Below, piece by piece: positions 29,229 to 39,379 of a stretch of DNA of 64,000 nt (within the stretch, counting starts at the first letter, position 1; the number at the start of each line of letters is the position of its first letter). The notes beneath the pieces were generated by a model, which made no database searches, was not told where the DNA came from, and was given only the letters and a program-made list of their open reading frames with translations. The stretch lies in assembly GCA_905221605.1 (NCBI GenBank), contig CAJNDS010002490.1:534501-598500 (forward strand), in the 5' to 3' direction. Made by a program: the position numbers and the translations under genes. This DNA comes from Symbiodinium natans. Taxonomy: Eukaryota; Sar; Dinophyceae; Suessiales; Symbiodiniaceae.

Positions 29229-29637
29229 AAACCCTAGACCCTAAACCCTAGACCCTACCTAGACCCTAGACCCCTAAACCCTACCCTTGGAGTGCCTGGA
29301 ACCCGGCAACCCTATAACAACCCAATGAACCCTGCCATCCCTCATGCCATGAACCCAAACCACCAAACAGGGTTTAGGGTTTAGGGTTTAGGGTTTAGGG
29401 TTTAGGGTTTAGGGTTTAGGGTTTAGGGTTTAGGGTTTAGGGTTTAGGACTTTCGGGCGCCTGGGCCTCACCGTCCCCGAAACGTGGGGATGCCGGCCGT
29501 GTTGGCAGCGCTGGCACCTCTGCTGAGGGTTGTGAGCTCGGCCACCCCATGCCCTAAAAGCCCCTTGAAAGTATTAGGGTTTAGGGTTTAGGGTTTTGGG
29601 TTTAGGGCTTAGGGTCCAGGGTTCAGGGTAGGAACCC
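29229..29637. repeat. Arrays with short unique spacers
   Basis: Decayed CCCTAGA units at about 29229-29285, eleven TTTAGGG units at 29369-29448, and TTTAGGG-like units at 29576-29630. Confidence 0.8.
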
Positions 29638-29779
29638 TACTTGGAGGTACATGGTACTTATTAATCAAGTTTTAGCTGCACTTATCACCCAATTATGACC
29701 ACGTTGGGGCACTTAAGGGGCTCATAGGTGGTTTGCAAGTACAGTTATATTTTGGTTAATGAGTGCCAGGAGTTCTTAG
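29638..29779. repeat. Family A MITE, diverged right end
   Basis: CTACTTGGAGGTACATGGTAC opens it and GGGGCACTTAAGGGGCTCAT is the A centre. The right end GAGTGCCAGGAGTTCTTAGG is strongly diverged. Confidence 0.75.
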
Positions 29780-30295
29780 GAACCCGTAGAGGGATCTACT
29801 TCTTGGATCAGCGGTCTGGGTAAGACTCTTAACCCCTTCACATATACCGTTCAAGCATGTTCAAGGCATGAAACCCTAAACCCTAAACCCTAAACCCTAA
29901 ACCCTAAACCCTAAACTCTAAACCCTAAACCCTAAACCCTAAACCCTACAAAATTGAGGGTATGGAACGTTGGGCTCGTGGGTACACCAGGAGCTCTGCC
30001 TGTAACAGCTGCTGTGGCTGCGCGTCTTCAGCCGCCAGCAGCGCCTGTCAGAAATGCTTCTAAGCAACCACCGTGTTTTATATGGCAATTTCTCTAAAAT
30101 ACAGTCCTTTTTGGGGGGTCCGTATTATAAGGCGGCCCCTCTTATTTAGGGCACCCCAAAAGCGACCATCAATAAGAGGACTGACCATATTATACCCTGA
30201 CAGAAGTTAAGGGACGTGTGCCTTCTTGATTGTGTTGAAGCGCACATCGGCTGCTCTAGGTAGTGCTTCAGATTTGAGGATAAGGTTTGGGTATT
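29780..30295. other. Unique spacer with one CCCTAAA array
   Basis: About eleven C-strand units at 29872-29949. The rest is unique, including TTTTTGGGGGGTCCGTATTA near 30109. No gene recognised. Confidence 0.6.
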
Positions 30296-30470
30296 TGCCC
30301 AAACAGTTGTACCTCCTTTATACCCCAAATATTCTACACTAGACCCAGGAGTAGGGTGCCCTTTTTGGTTCTAAAGGGGCTTCTAAGGGAACCTAAACCG
30401 AAAAAAAAGGAAGAAGGGCCTACTCTGGGCCCGAGCATATATATACCCCGGTATAAGAACCCCAATATGG
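30296..30470. repeat. Family E MITE nested in another palindrome
   Basis: E (TAGACCCAGGAGTAGG to TACTCTGGGCCC, about 30340-30434) is flanked by TATACCCCAAATATTCTAC on the left and ATATATACCCCGGTATAAG on the right. The flanks look like the two sides of an older host element that I could not assign. Confidence 0.65.
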
Positions 30471-30867
30471 GAAACCAGCATGCCTTGCTTGTGCATTGGT
30501 TCATGTGAAATTCATGGTCTCTCCGTGGAGCATCATTGCCCATACAAGGCTCCGTCTTGCAATAAGAACCCCTTGAACCCGGACCCTCAAACTCTAGACT
30601 ACGCTCATCCCCTGCCCATGCAGGGAGAAGAAGGAAGAGAGAGAAGTCGGAGGGAGAGAGAGAGAGAGGGGCAAAGGCAACGACAGAGAAAGAGGTGGCA
30701 AAGGCATGAACAGGTAAGGCCAGGAAAGGAGAGCCTTGGGAGAGAAACCCTAAACCCTAAACCCTAAACCCTAAACCCTAAACCCCAAAAAGCTTCGGTT
30801 ATGTGGCGCCTCAAGCACAGCCGGACGTCGCATCTCCTGTGCTCACAGCAAGTGCGGTAGCTACTAA
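30471..30867. other. Spacer with GA-rich tract and short array
   Basis: GAGAGAGA-rich sequence lies at about 30630-30700 and five CCCTAAA units at 30747-30785. The 95-codon plus frame (30480-30767) is a translation of these. Confidence 0.6.
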
Positions 30868-30960
30868 TTGCTCAAGAACCCCAAAAGAATTAGAAAAAAG
30901 AGTAATCCCCATATTACCCTTAATAAGGAAGACTATTTCAATTTTCCGAGGTTCTTAAGC
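30868..30960. repeat. Family I MITE
   Basis: TTGCTCAAGAACCCCAAAAG and TTTTCCGAGGTTCTTAAGC are inverted ends around CCCTTAATAAGGAAGAC. There is no long homopolymer in this copy. Confidence 0.85.
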
Positions 30961-31044
30961 CATTAGTAGACAGGGTCGCTTGGTATCCGTAGGCGTGGTG
31001 TCTGGATGTTGGGTGCACAGAGACAAAAAACTGCTGCTGCCAAC

Positions 31045-31125
31045 GAAGAATACATACATACACGCATGCTTACATACGCACATAAATACATACATACATA
31101 CATACATACATACATCCATACATGT
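31045..31125 (+). repeat. CATA tetranucleotide microsatellite
   Basis: About fifteen CATA units with CACA and CATC variants. Confidence 0.9.
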
Positions 31126-31285
31126 TCACATGTGTAAAGATTTTCGGGTTTCTGTAGGTATGATTATGTGTAATTATATGCACTTGACATCACACTGCGT
31201 GTACTACATCGCGGAGCGGACGGGCTGCTCCAATTCGGAGTCTCAATATCGTCGGTTACCAAATGAGACCCCCTCCTCCTGGCTT

Positions 31286-31580
31286 AGGGCTTAGGCCTTA
31301 GGGCTTAGGGCTTAGGGCTTAGGGTTTAGGGTTTAGGGTTTAGGGCTTAGGGTTTAGGGTTTAGGGTTTAGGGTTTAAAGAAGGCACCAAAGGGACCTGT
31401 CACCGACACATGCACACCCAGCCCCTGAAAAGGTGCAAGGAGGTTAGGATCAAGCCTAAGTTTAGGGTTTAGGGTTTAGGGTTTAGGGTTTAGGGTTTAG
31501 GGTTTAGGGTTTAGGGTTTAGGGTTTAGGGTTTAGGGTTTAGGGTTTAGGGTTTCGGGTTTAGGGTTCAGGGTTTAGGTG
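31286..31580 (+). repeat. Two TTTAGGG arrays with unique spacer
   Basis: 31286-31378 starts with TTAGGGC units and moves to TTTAGGG. 31460-31580 contains about sixteen mostly perfect units. Confidence 0.95.
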
Positions 31581-31973
31581 TAGGTACGAAGTAGACTTAG
31601 AAGGAACCCGAAACTACATATCGAACATCTCTCTTTAAAGTGCCCTGAACCCCGTACCTCAGATTCGGGTTTAGGATTTCGGGTTTCAACTACTCCCAAA
31701 AAAGTGAACATGTTCTTCCTTAGAAAGGCAATACTGGGAGTATTGTCTTTTACTTTTGTTGGAGATGCCACATTTGATGTCCTTACTCAATCTAGTGCGC
31801 AAGTTTTCTCGATCTTGCAAGACGATCCCCGATGATGCTTGGTATCCAAAACCACCAAAACCCACCCAAACCCTTCAAGGCCGTAAAAAAAGGGAAACCT
31901 CACAACCTCAAAAGCCCTGAAGCCCCAAACCCTAAAGAGTAAACACAGTACATGAACGAAACTTGGGAATCCT
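31581..31973. other. Spacer with a family I-like palindrome
   Basis: CAACTACTCCCAAAAAAGTG and TTTACTTTTGTTGGAG around TTCTTCCTTAGAAAGGC (about 31688-31766) resemble family I. The rest is unique. Confidence 0.5.
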
Positions 31974-32084
31974 ACCTTGGTCGCCCCGGAACCATACTAC
32001 ACTAAGGGTACGGTGCGCTTTCGGGGTTGGTTACTTCAATAAGGGGACTTTGAACCAAAGAAAGGTTCCACCGAGCTACCAAGT
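31974..32084. repeat. Family M MITE
   Basis: TACCTTGGTCGCCCCGGAACC and GGTTCCACCGAGCTACCAAG are inverted ends, with GGTTGGTTACTTCAATAAGGG inside. Confidence 0.75.
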
Positions 32085-32369
32085 GACGGCTCTGAAACCT
32101 AACATCGCCGAAGCTGTAAGGCCCTGAAACCCTGGCACGCCCTTGGCCCACGCAACTCTCAACAACCCTCAAGAAGCCTTAAACCCCCGAGAGCAAGTGC
32201 AAAACCCTAAGCAAGCAAGCTTCAAGAACATTGACTGACTAGGCCCAGAAACGACGGCAGTTTCGTAGATTTAGCGGGCGCAGTCGCCCAAAAGCGAGTA
32301 CAGTTTCGCATCCCGCGTGTGCCCAGAAGTCGAAACGTGCTGACCGTTGTGACGACGACAAGCACGGCC
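32085..32369. other. Unique spacer
   Basis: Nothing recognised. Confidence 0.4.
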
Positions 32370-32500
32370 GGGTTTAGGGTTTAAGGGTTAAGGGTTAGGG
32401 CTTCGGGAACAAGACTTTAGGGTTTAGGGTTTAGGGTTTTTAGGGTTTAGGGTTTAGGGTTTAGGGTTTAGGGTTCCGGGCTTAGGGTTTAAGGGCTTCG
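32370..32500 (+). repeat. TTTAGGG array with duplicated module
   Basis: Units include TTTAAGGG. The module GGGCTTCGGGANCAAGACT occurs at about 32398 and 32498, on each side of the clean units. Confidence 0.85.
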
Positions 32501-32609
32501 GGAGCAAGACTAAAACCTTAATGTCAGGCCTCGGGCTCCGGCTCGCTTCCACTGGCACCTTGAAGGATGAACGTTGCCAGCAGAAGGTTCGTGGGGATTT
32601 GGGCGTTTT

Positions 32610-32719
32610 CCCAAAGGATCCATGTACCTGTATGGTATATACTTGGGCCCTAAAGCTACTATATAGGAACCCCTTTAAGGCCCAAGTATATACTATATAG
32701 GTACTTGGATCCTTTGGGT
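32610..32719. repeat. Family G MITE, best copy
   Basis: CCCAAAGGATCCATGTACCT and GGTACTTGGATCCTTTGGG pair with one mismatch, and GGTATATACTTGGGCCC and GGCCCAAGTATATACT pair inside. The unit of about 110 bp is palindromic throughout. Confidence 0.92.
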
Positions 32720-33207
32720 TTGGGCTTAGGGTCTACAGGGAGTCTTTGGGAATCAGGGTGTAGGGTTTAGGATACTTTCTGCTACTAGCGGTAAGTATGG
32801 TATGGGGATTGACAAAATTCTGGAACTTACTCAGGTCTGTGGATTACGACAGCGCCAGGGCCTTGGGTTTGGGGTTTGAGGATCCGATTTACAAGCGGGG
32901 TTGAGCTAAACTCTGGGCACCCAAAAAAGCAACTGAAATAGATCCCACTCAAAAACCTGGGCTTTTTCTGGCGTAGGAGCCAAGCCTGCGTAGTTGGGCG
33001 GGGAAGGGGGGTGGAGGGGGGAGTCCTAGGGCCTGCAACAAAAACCCGAGACCCCAGACCGTCAGCCCTGCACCCTTTGACCCCTCTGAACCCTTGAGCC
33101 CTACCTTGCGGACGAGATGGCGCCTAAAAGGGTTGGTGGTTCATAGCCCCTAATACAGGAATCATAGTAGTATAGGGAATGATGTCCCCAGTGTTAGGGT
33201 TCATTTG
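32720..33207. other. Unique spacer
   Basis: A G-rich stretch lies at about 33000-33020 (GGGGAAGGGGGGTGGAGGGG). No gene recognised. Confidence 0.4.
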
Positions 33208-33321
33208 CCCTAAGGATCCATCTACCTATGTGGTGTTTACTTGGCCCCTAATGCTACTATATCGGAAGCCCCTTTAAGACCCAACCAAGTACATAGTATA
33301 TAGGTGCAAGGATGCTTAGGG
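33208..33321. repeat. Family G MITE
   Basis: CCCTAAGGATCCATCTACC and GGTGCAAGGATGCTTAGGG are diverged inverted ends. It is flanked by a direct repeat of ATCATAGTAGTATA (about 33162 and 33340). Confidence 0.8.
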
Positions 33322-33376
33322 TAGACCTGAAAATAGGGATCATAGTAGTATACGGTACCAAATTAAACCCGAAAGC

Positions 33377-33455
33377 CTAGGCCCTAAACCTAAACCCTAA
33401 ACCCTAAACCCTAAACCCTAAACCCTAAACCCTAAACCCTAAACCCTAAACCTTT
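33377..33455 (-). repeat. CCCTAAA array
   Basis: About ten units ending tail-to-tail against TTTTAGGG. Confidence 0.9.
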
Positions 33456-33561
33456 TAGGGTTCATGTGGTCCCTCCAAGGTACAAGAAGATGCCGCTGAG
33501 AGGCCTAGGGCTGTCGGGCTGCGACCGGCGCCAGCGCCGTGCAACTCGGCGCGGCGCTCCT

Positions 33562-33810
33562 CGGGTTTAGGGTTTAGGGTTTAGGGTTTGGGGTTTAGGG
33601 TTTGGGGTTTGGGGTTTGGGGTTTGGGGTTTAGGGGTTTAGGGGTTTAGGGGTTTAGGGGTTTAGGGGTTTAGGGGGGTTAGGGGTTTAGGGGGGTTAGG
33701 GGTTTAGGGGTTTAGGGGTTTAGGGGTTTAGGGGTTTAGGGGTTTAGGGGTTTAGGGGTTTAGGGGTTTAGGGGTTTAGGGTTTAGGGAGTAGGGTTTAG
33801 GGTCTGGGGT
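33562..33810 (+). repeat. TTTAGGG, TTTGGGG and TTTAGGGG array
   Basis: The array starts as 7-mers and becomes an 8-mer TTTAGGGG array of about 18 units (33630-33780), with two GTTAGGGG exceptions. Confidence 0.95.
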
Positions 33811-34054
33811 TTAGGGGATGGAATCTTTGAGCTTGTGAGCATAGGGAGGGGTGGGTTTAACATTCAAGTGTTGAAAGGGCGGGGTTCGAGGTTCTCTCGC
33901 AGGGTTTAGAGGCTTAGAGTCTTGACGTAGGCTTATTAAGGGTTTTTCAATCTTTTGGGCTGGTTGTAGGGTAATTTGAGGCAATACTGTTTTTTTTTGG
34001 TTAGGGGCAAGGGTGTGTTCGTTTCGGGTCGTTTCGGTTGTTGGTTTTTGTAAC
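33811..34054. other. Unique spacer
   Basis: Nothing recognised apart from isolated heptamers and a T9 run. Confidence 0.4.
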
Positions 34055-34345
34055 TCTAAACCCTAAACCCTAAACCCTAAACCCTAAACCCTAAACCCTA
34101 AACCCGCCTTCTTGGGAAGTTGACGGCCTCGCATCGTCTATCGGGAAGGTGGAATACTACTAATAGGGGGGGGGGGGGGGGGGGGGAGGGGGGGGGGGGG
34201 GGGGGGAGGGGGGGGGGGGTGGGGTGGGGGGGGAGGCAGGGGATGAGGGGATGAGGGGATTGCACCTAACCCGTAGCCCTAAACCCTAAACCCTAAACCC
34301 GAAACCCTAAACCCTAAACCCTAAACCCTGAACCCTAAACCCAAA
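34055..34345. repeat. CCCTAAA arrays flanking a poly-G tract
   Basis: C-strand units at 34055-34105 and 34276-34343, with a G-rich tract (34166-34234, runs up to 21) between them. Confidence 0.9.
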
Positions 34346-34466
34346 GGTGATTGGCCAGGGTCTGCCATTCTGCGTACATCCTCTGGCACACTGAAAGCGT
34401 CGAAGAAGCGCATCACCTGGGAATGTCGGGTCGTGTGCCCAGGGTCCCAAACCTTAGATACTAATT

Positions 34467-34830
34467 AGGGTTTAGGGTTTAGGGTTTAGGGTTTAGGGTT
34501 TAGGGCTTAGGGTTTAGGGTTTAGGGTTTAGGGTTTAGGGTTTAGGGCTTAGGGTTTAGGGTTTAGGGTTTAGGGTTTAGGGTTTAGGGTTTAGGGTCTA
34601 GGGTTTAGGGTTTAGGGTTTAGGGTGCTTGCCAGAGCACAGGAAGGAACACGGACTCGGCGAGCTTGTGCATGGTATTGAAGCCTTGGGCTCGAATGAAG
34701 GTCTACCAGACAAAAGGTCTAACACAAAGGAGTGGGGTTTAGGGTTTAGGGTTTAGGGTTAGGGTTTAGGGTTTAGGGTTTAGGGTTTAGGGTTCAGGGT
34801 TCCAGGGTTCAGGGTGTAGGGTTTAAGATT
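34467..34830 (+). repeat. Two TTTAGGG arrays
   Basis: About 22 units at 34467-34625 and about ten at 34734-34815, with 110 bp of unique sequence between. Confidence 0.95.
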
Positions 34831-34834
34831 TAGC

Positions 34835-34946
34835 TAGACCCAAGTGAAACCTAGGAATAAGAAGGGTATCCTTTTTGGATTGCAGGGGCTAAGAAGGGAA
34901 CCTAGACCCCCCAAAAAAGGGAACAAGGGCGTACTCTGGGTCCTAC
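34835..34946. repeat. Family E MITE
   Basis: TAGACCCAAGTGAAACCTAGG and TACTCTGGGTCCTA are inverted ends, with GGGTATCCTTTTTGG and CCAAAAAAGGG arms inside. Confidence 0.85.
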
Positions 34947-35035
34947 ACCAGGCTTTGGGTGCAGGGTTTAGGGTTTAGGGTTTCGGGTTTAAAGGTCCAG
35001 TCTAGAATGCTGCTAAGCACAACCTGCTACCAGAA

Positions 35036-35165
35036 CCGGAGCCTAATAGAGGGGCCTGAATAATTAGAATAGGGTTTTGGGGGTTCTTATACCATAGCTA
35101 AAAAGGGACCCACACATAAGAGAACACTACTAGTAACTATTCCGACCCATTATAGTAACCTTACT
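35036..35165. repeat. Family P element
   Basis: AATTAGAATAGGGTTTTGGG and CTATTCCGACC match the segment nested in the A element at 2.6 kb. The ends are not well defined. Confidence 0.5.
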
Positions 35166-35231
35166 CCCTCTGCCGGACGGCCTGGCGTGCCGCGACCAGG
35201 GCGTCCAGCTACCTCAACAGAGATGTCAACA

Positions 35232-35323
35232 AGACTTCCCTGAGAACCTTAATTTAAAAAAATGGTGCCAATATCCTCTTGGGTTTTATAGAAAAAAAAC
35301 ATCCCAAAGGGGATATAGTCAAG
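35232..35323. repeat. Family J MITE, partial
   Basis: GAGAACCTTAATTTAAAAAAA and AATATCCTCTTGGGTTTTAT, then CATCCCAAAGGGGATATAG, match J. The left terminal repeat is diverged. Confidence 0.75.
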
Positions 35324-35415
35324 AGGTGTACAGGGCTGCATGGGCCTTGTGGTGGCCCCTTGAGGGTTCAGGGTGTCGGGTTTCGGGTCTTTGGGGTTTA
35401 GGGTTTATCCCCTAC

Positions 35416-35529
35416 TAGGCTGCCCAGTAACCAAGGCTTAAAAAGGGTGCCCTTTTTTTGCTTAAAGGGGTTTATAAAGGAACCTTAACCCCCAAAAAAG
35501 GGAATAAGGGTACTCCTGGGCATCCTAGC
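35416..35529. repeat. Family N MITE
   Basis: AGGCTGCCCAGTAACCAAGG and CTCCTGGGCATCCTAG are the ends. GGGTGCCCTTTTTTTGC and CCCCCAAAAAAGGG are inner arms. It is nearly the same as the copy at 54.5 kb. Confidence 0.85.
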
Positions 35530-36129
35530 CTAGTAATGTGACAAAGTAGCCCCACAGTACGGAAGCCCAAACTTGAAGCACGCTTTGTCTTCGTGGAAGC
35601 TCCGGTCACCACGCTCCCTTCATGGTTCCCCCATAGGGGTTTGGGATTTAGGTTTCAGGCTTTGGGGTTTATGTAGGGTTTAGGGTTCCTACAAGGTGTA
35701 GGGTTGAAAAGCAGCAGCGGAGATTTCGGTGTGGAGTCGCGGGGCCAATGGCTTAGGTAAAAAAGAAAAGGTTTTTCCCCTAGGGGGTTTAGGGTTTAGG
35801 GTCTAGGGTCATACAGATGGCTGAAGCGAGCGAAAGTATACCCACATCCTTGCCGATGGTATCGACTTACTACGCTATTCTACGCTCCAGCTTCTCAAAG
35901 CCTCATGACGACTGAAGAGCCAATACATTAAGACACTTACTGTACACAGTTGGCAATCAAGCCAGCAATCCTGGTTTTGGCCGTATACCGCCTTGAACAA
36001 TTGGGAGCCCTATTAAAACGAGCAGAAGATATATACATATATATATATATAGCCCATCGGCCTGAAATTGGTGCCCTTTCTTGGGAAGGAGGGAAACCCT
36101 ATAAAGCCCTAAACCCGGCTAAGGTAGGG
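35530..36129. other. Mostly unique region
   Basis: A plus frame of 105 codons (35950-36267) has a good-looking start (MAIKPAILVLAVYRLEQLGA) but includes an AT microsatellite (36028-36050) and part of a D element. No domain is recognised. Confidence 0.4.
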
Positions 36130-36197
36130 GCCCAAAGAGCCCAACACCCCTTACATTTCTATAGTGATCCTTCATATAATTCAAGGTCTATTCCTTC
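36130..36197. repeat. Family D MITE, right end lost
   Basis: GCCCAAAGAGCCCAACACCCC and TCATATAATTCAAGG match D. The element stops at TATTCCTTCGGG. Confidence 0.65.
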
Positions 36198-36528
36198 GGG
36201 CGGGCAGGCGGGCGGGTGGGAGGGACATGAGGCATTCGCAAAAAGAGTTGCTGGATCATTTATCTAGGTGCTGGGCGCCCTGGCGTCTAAACGCGCAACT
36301 CCTAAAAGGGTTGAGAGGCTAGGGTGCAGGGATTGGGGTTTAGGGGTTTGGGGGTTAGGGGTCAGGCGTGTACGGGTTTTGGGATTTCCGGATGGGTTTT
36401 TTTGACGGGGGAGAGGGAGGGGTGGGGGCGGGGGCGGGGGGGCGGGGGGGTGGGGGGGGTCATGGTAGGAACCCAGGTGCCAGAGAAGCCGCTTGCTCCT
36501 GGCCTGGCAGGCGGTTTCGGGGTTTAGG
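36198..36528. other. Spacer with G-rich tract
   Basis: GGGCGGG-type sequence lies at about 36198-36220 and 36408-36460. Frames across it are glycine-rich and not supported. Confidence 0.5.
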
Positions 36529-36624
36529 TTGGGATGTTCGCCTATTGTAACAGTCCTTAATAGGGATTTTCGTACCCCGTACTTTCATCCCTATTAAGGA
36601 TGTTCGTGTAGGGGGAACATCCCT
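36529..36624. repeat. Family C MITE
   Basis: TTGGGATGTTCGCCTATTG and GTAGGGGGAACATCCCTA are the ends. AGTCCTTAATAGGGAT and ATCCCTATTAAGGA are perfect inner arms. Confidence 0.85.
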
Positions 36625-36917
36625 ATAGGGCTTCAGGTTTAGGATTGCGCGACTTTCTGGCCAGCCGGTACCGTCTCCTAACTCCTGGAAAACCAATCAT
36701 GGTATGGTGTGATGGTGCTTTCTGCTTCAAATCTCTCTAACCCTGCTATGCCCCTTTGTATGCGAGTTTTTTTTCATGGGGCTCTCATTCGCTGGGGGAG
36801 GTGTAGAAGTTGCTCATACAGGGTTCCAAAGGCACCATCACAAGAGGTTGTACCTTATTCCCAGCTACAGCATAGTTAGCCCTACAAGCCCAGTTGTACA
36901 TGCCTCTGAATCTCCAG
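36625..36917. other. Unique spacer with a possible A relic
   Basis: AGCCCAGTTGTACATGCCTC and CTGAATCTCC near 36890-36912 vaguely match a family A right arm. Otherwise nothing is recognised. Confidence 0.35.
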
Positions 36918-37025
36918 CCCTAAACCCTAAACCCTGAACCCTGAACCCTGAACCCTGAACCCTAAACCCTAAACCCTAAACCCTAAACCCTAAACCCTAA
37001 ACCCTAAACCCTAAACCCTAAACCC
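36918..37025 (-). repeat. CCCTAAA/CCCTGAA array
   Basis: Five CCCTGAA units are followed by ten CCCTAAA units. Confidence 0.95.
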
Positions 37026-37152
37026 CAGAAGTGGGGCTGGCAGGATCCAGGGTGCAATGTAGGATAGAGGGTCCAGGCAAGTCTGAGGGACTGCTTGGTG
37101 CCGTGTATGGAGTCCCTCTATTCACTACCGAGGACCTGGGGTTTAGTGTTTA

Positions 37153-37240
37153 TTTAGGGTTTAGGGTTTAGGGTTTAGGGTTTAGGGTTTAGGGTTTAGG
37201 GTTTAGGGTTTAGGGTTTAGGGTTTAGGGTTTAGGGTTTA
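37153..37240 (+). repeat. TTTAGGG array
   Basis: About twelve units ending 3 bp from the following family I element. Confidence 0.95.
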
Positions 37241-37242
37241 GC

Positions 37243-37280
37243 GTGCTTAAGAACCTCTTCCCCCCCCAAACAAAAAGCAC

Positions 37281-37347
<67 letters not shown>

Positions 37348-37416
37348 ACACACCACACCCACACACCACACCCACACCCACACCCACACCCACACCCACA
37401 CCCACACCCACACACA

Positions 37417-37471
<55 letters not shown>

Positions 37472-37630
37472 ACACCCACACCCACACCCCACACCCCACA
37501 CCCACACCCACACCCACACCCACACCCACACCCACACCCACACGCACACCCACACGCACACGCACACGCACACGCACACGCACACGCACACGCACAACAC
37601 CCACACACACGCACAACACACACACCCACA

Positions 37631-37667
<37 letters not shown>

Positions 37668-37751
37668 CAAACATCTTCCTTCTAAGGGTCAGTTGGGAAT
37701 GAATATCTGCTATTTTTTTTTTTTTTTTTGGGGGGGGGGGGTTGGTAAGCA
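37243..37751. repeat. Family I MITE expanded by a CA satellite
   Basis: GTGCTTAAGAACCTCTTCCCC and GGGGGGTTGGTAAGCAC are inverted ends. The right arm has the I sequence CATCTTCCTTCTAAGGGTC and a T17G11 junction. About 390 bp of CA-rich satellite separates the arms. Confidence 0.85.
37277..37668 (+). repeat. CA-rich compound microsatellite
   Basis: Blocks of (CA)n, (CACACC)n and (CACACG)n. The HTHTHT, CVCVCV and VRVRVR frames of up to 236 codons are its translations. Confidence 0.98.
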
Positions 37752-38058
37752 CATAGCTGATGGTTTCCCTCAAACTCAGCTTCCCACCAAAAAATGGTGT
37801 AGGATTGGTTCAGGGACGCTTCAGTCCTCATCCAGCTTTCGAGAGAAAAAAAACCTGTTTAGGGCGCTTCGGCTTGAGTTTGGGGCGGTTCGTGGTGGAG
37901 CCCTGACCCAAAAAGTCGAAGCGCTTGGCTTGGTGTTAAGGGCTTCGCCTTAAACCCTCAACCCTAAACCCTAAACCCCTAAACCCTAAACGTTTAGGGC
38001 TCATGGCTTAGGGGGGTGCAAGTTTGGGGTCCTGGCTCTTGTTGTTGGAAGCTCTTTT
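37752..38058. other. Unique spacer with short array
   Basis: CCCTAAA units at about 37955-37990 end tail-to-tail against GTTTAGGG. No gene recognised. Confidence 0.5.
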
Positions 38059-38226
38059 GACTTAGGAAGTCTACTTCGCATCCCCTAGAACCCCTTTTAT
38101 AATCCCCAAAAACCCTAAACCCTAAACCCTAAACCCTTAAACCCTAAACACTACAGTAAACCCTAAACCCTAAACCCTAAATCCCAAACCCTAAACCCTA
38201 CTCACTAAGTCAACAGGGCTTTCAGG
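38059..38226. repeat. Family L MITE with central telomeric insertion
   Basis: TGACTTAGGAAGTCTACTTCG and CATCCCCTAGAACCCC, then AATCCCCA, match the left half of L at 58.6 kb. CCCTAAA units (38108-38199) follow. The right end CTAAGTCAACAGGGCTTTCA then matches the L right end. Confidence 0.8.
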
Positions 38227-38751
38227 TAGGGTCTAAAGTGCATGGTTCATGCTTGCAGGCCCCACCTGTATCACCCACAGCTTGTTGAACTGAAGTGGGA
38301 TCCTTCAGGCATGCTTTTGGGCTTAGGGGTTTAGGATTCAGGGTTTAGGGTTTAGGGTTAGTTCTTTTCCTTCTAGCTTCGGGTGCTCACGACAAGGGCC
38401 AGCGAATCTCGATTCGCCTTGACCGTCATAGTTGGAGAGCTTACCCTGAACCCCAGACTCCAAGCCCTAAACCCTAGACCCTCCAAAGCTGCCTCCCCAT
38501 AGGTTCCTAGAATGTCTCTCATCAAAAAAGATTCATGTAAGTACGAGTAGGGCGCATTTGGGTTGAGGGATCGGACTGTCTTTTTGGGGGGTCCACTCTG
38601 TGGTCCTCTTTTTACTTAAGTACACGAAGAAAACAACTTAGTAGATGGTTTCTAAGATCTATGTTGACTGTGCGTGCAGTGTGGGATCATGTACAGGATC
38701 TGCCCGTCACACTGCCTTTACTTTAAAAGAATGAATGAACGGGGACACAAG
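38227..38751. other. Unique spacer
   Basis: Two to four TTTAGGG-like units lie near 38335 and 38341-38358. No gene recognised. Confidence 0.4.
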
Positions 38752-38862
38752 CTAGACCCGGGAGTAACCTAGGAATAGAAAGGGTGCCCTTTTTGGTTTG
38801 AAGGGGATTCTAAGGGAACCCCAACCCCAAAAAAAGGAAAAATGGGCCTACTCCCGGTCCTC
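38752..38862. repeat. Family E MITE
   Basis: CTAGACCCGGGAGTAACCTAGG and CCTACTCCCGGTCCT are inverted ends around GGGTGCCCTTTTTGG. Confidence 0.88.
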
Positions 38863-38908
38863 GCAAAACACACAGGGAGGATACAGGTGGGAGGTCAAGG
38901 CGAGCTTA

Positions 38909-38965
38909 ACCCTAAACCCTAAACCCTAAACCCTAAACCCTAAACCCTAAACCCTAAACCCTCCG
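38909..38965 (-). repeat. CCCTAAA array
   Basis: Eight units. Confidence 0.95.
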
Positions 38966-39260
38966 AGCCCCAGGCAGGTGGAACCACAACCCGATCACAG
39001 CCAGCCCCACACACAAAGGCCCGAAACAAACCCCCTAGGGTCTAGGGTTTAGGGTTCATGGTTGGGATCGTATTAACGAATTCTTACTTATTCCTTATTT
39101 GGGTTTAAGTACGTACCTTTAAAGAAATGTAAAATGATACCCAACTATGACTTGGGTTTAAGCTCCTTTACAAAATGTAAAATGATACCCAACTATGACC
39201 AAGAAATATCCAAGCATCTGGTCATCAGTCTTAAGGAGGGCACTCGAAACCCGGGTCTCT
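38966..39260. other. Unique spacer with a local duplication
   Basis: AAATGTAAAATGATACCCAA with CTATGAC occurs twice (about 39126 and 39174), a two-copy repeat of about 48 bp. Confidence 0.6.
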
Positions 39261-39371
39261 GTGGCCCAGCGACCATATGGTAAAAAGGGCACCCTATTGT
39301 GTGCTGGTTACTTTTAACAGGGAACCCAGGAGCCTAAAAAATAGTAAAGGGTACCACTGCACTACCAAGGA
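39261..39371. repeat. Family M MITE
   Basis: GTGGCCCAGCGACCATATGG and GTACCACTGCACTACCAAGG are the ends. GGGCACCCTATTGTGTGC and GGTTACTTTTAACAGGGA match the copies at 32.0 and 63.9 kb. Confidence 0.7.
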
Positions 39372-39379
39372 CCCTAAAG

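Noticed and set aside
35950-36267. 105-codon plus frame with a hydrophobic start
   Set aside because: It crosses an AT microsatellite and a family D fragment, with no recognisable domain.
37224-37953. Open frames of 138-236 codons reading HTHTHT, CVCVCV or VRVRVR
   Set aside because: They are translations of the CA satellite in all frames and both strands.
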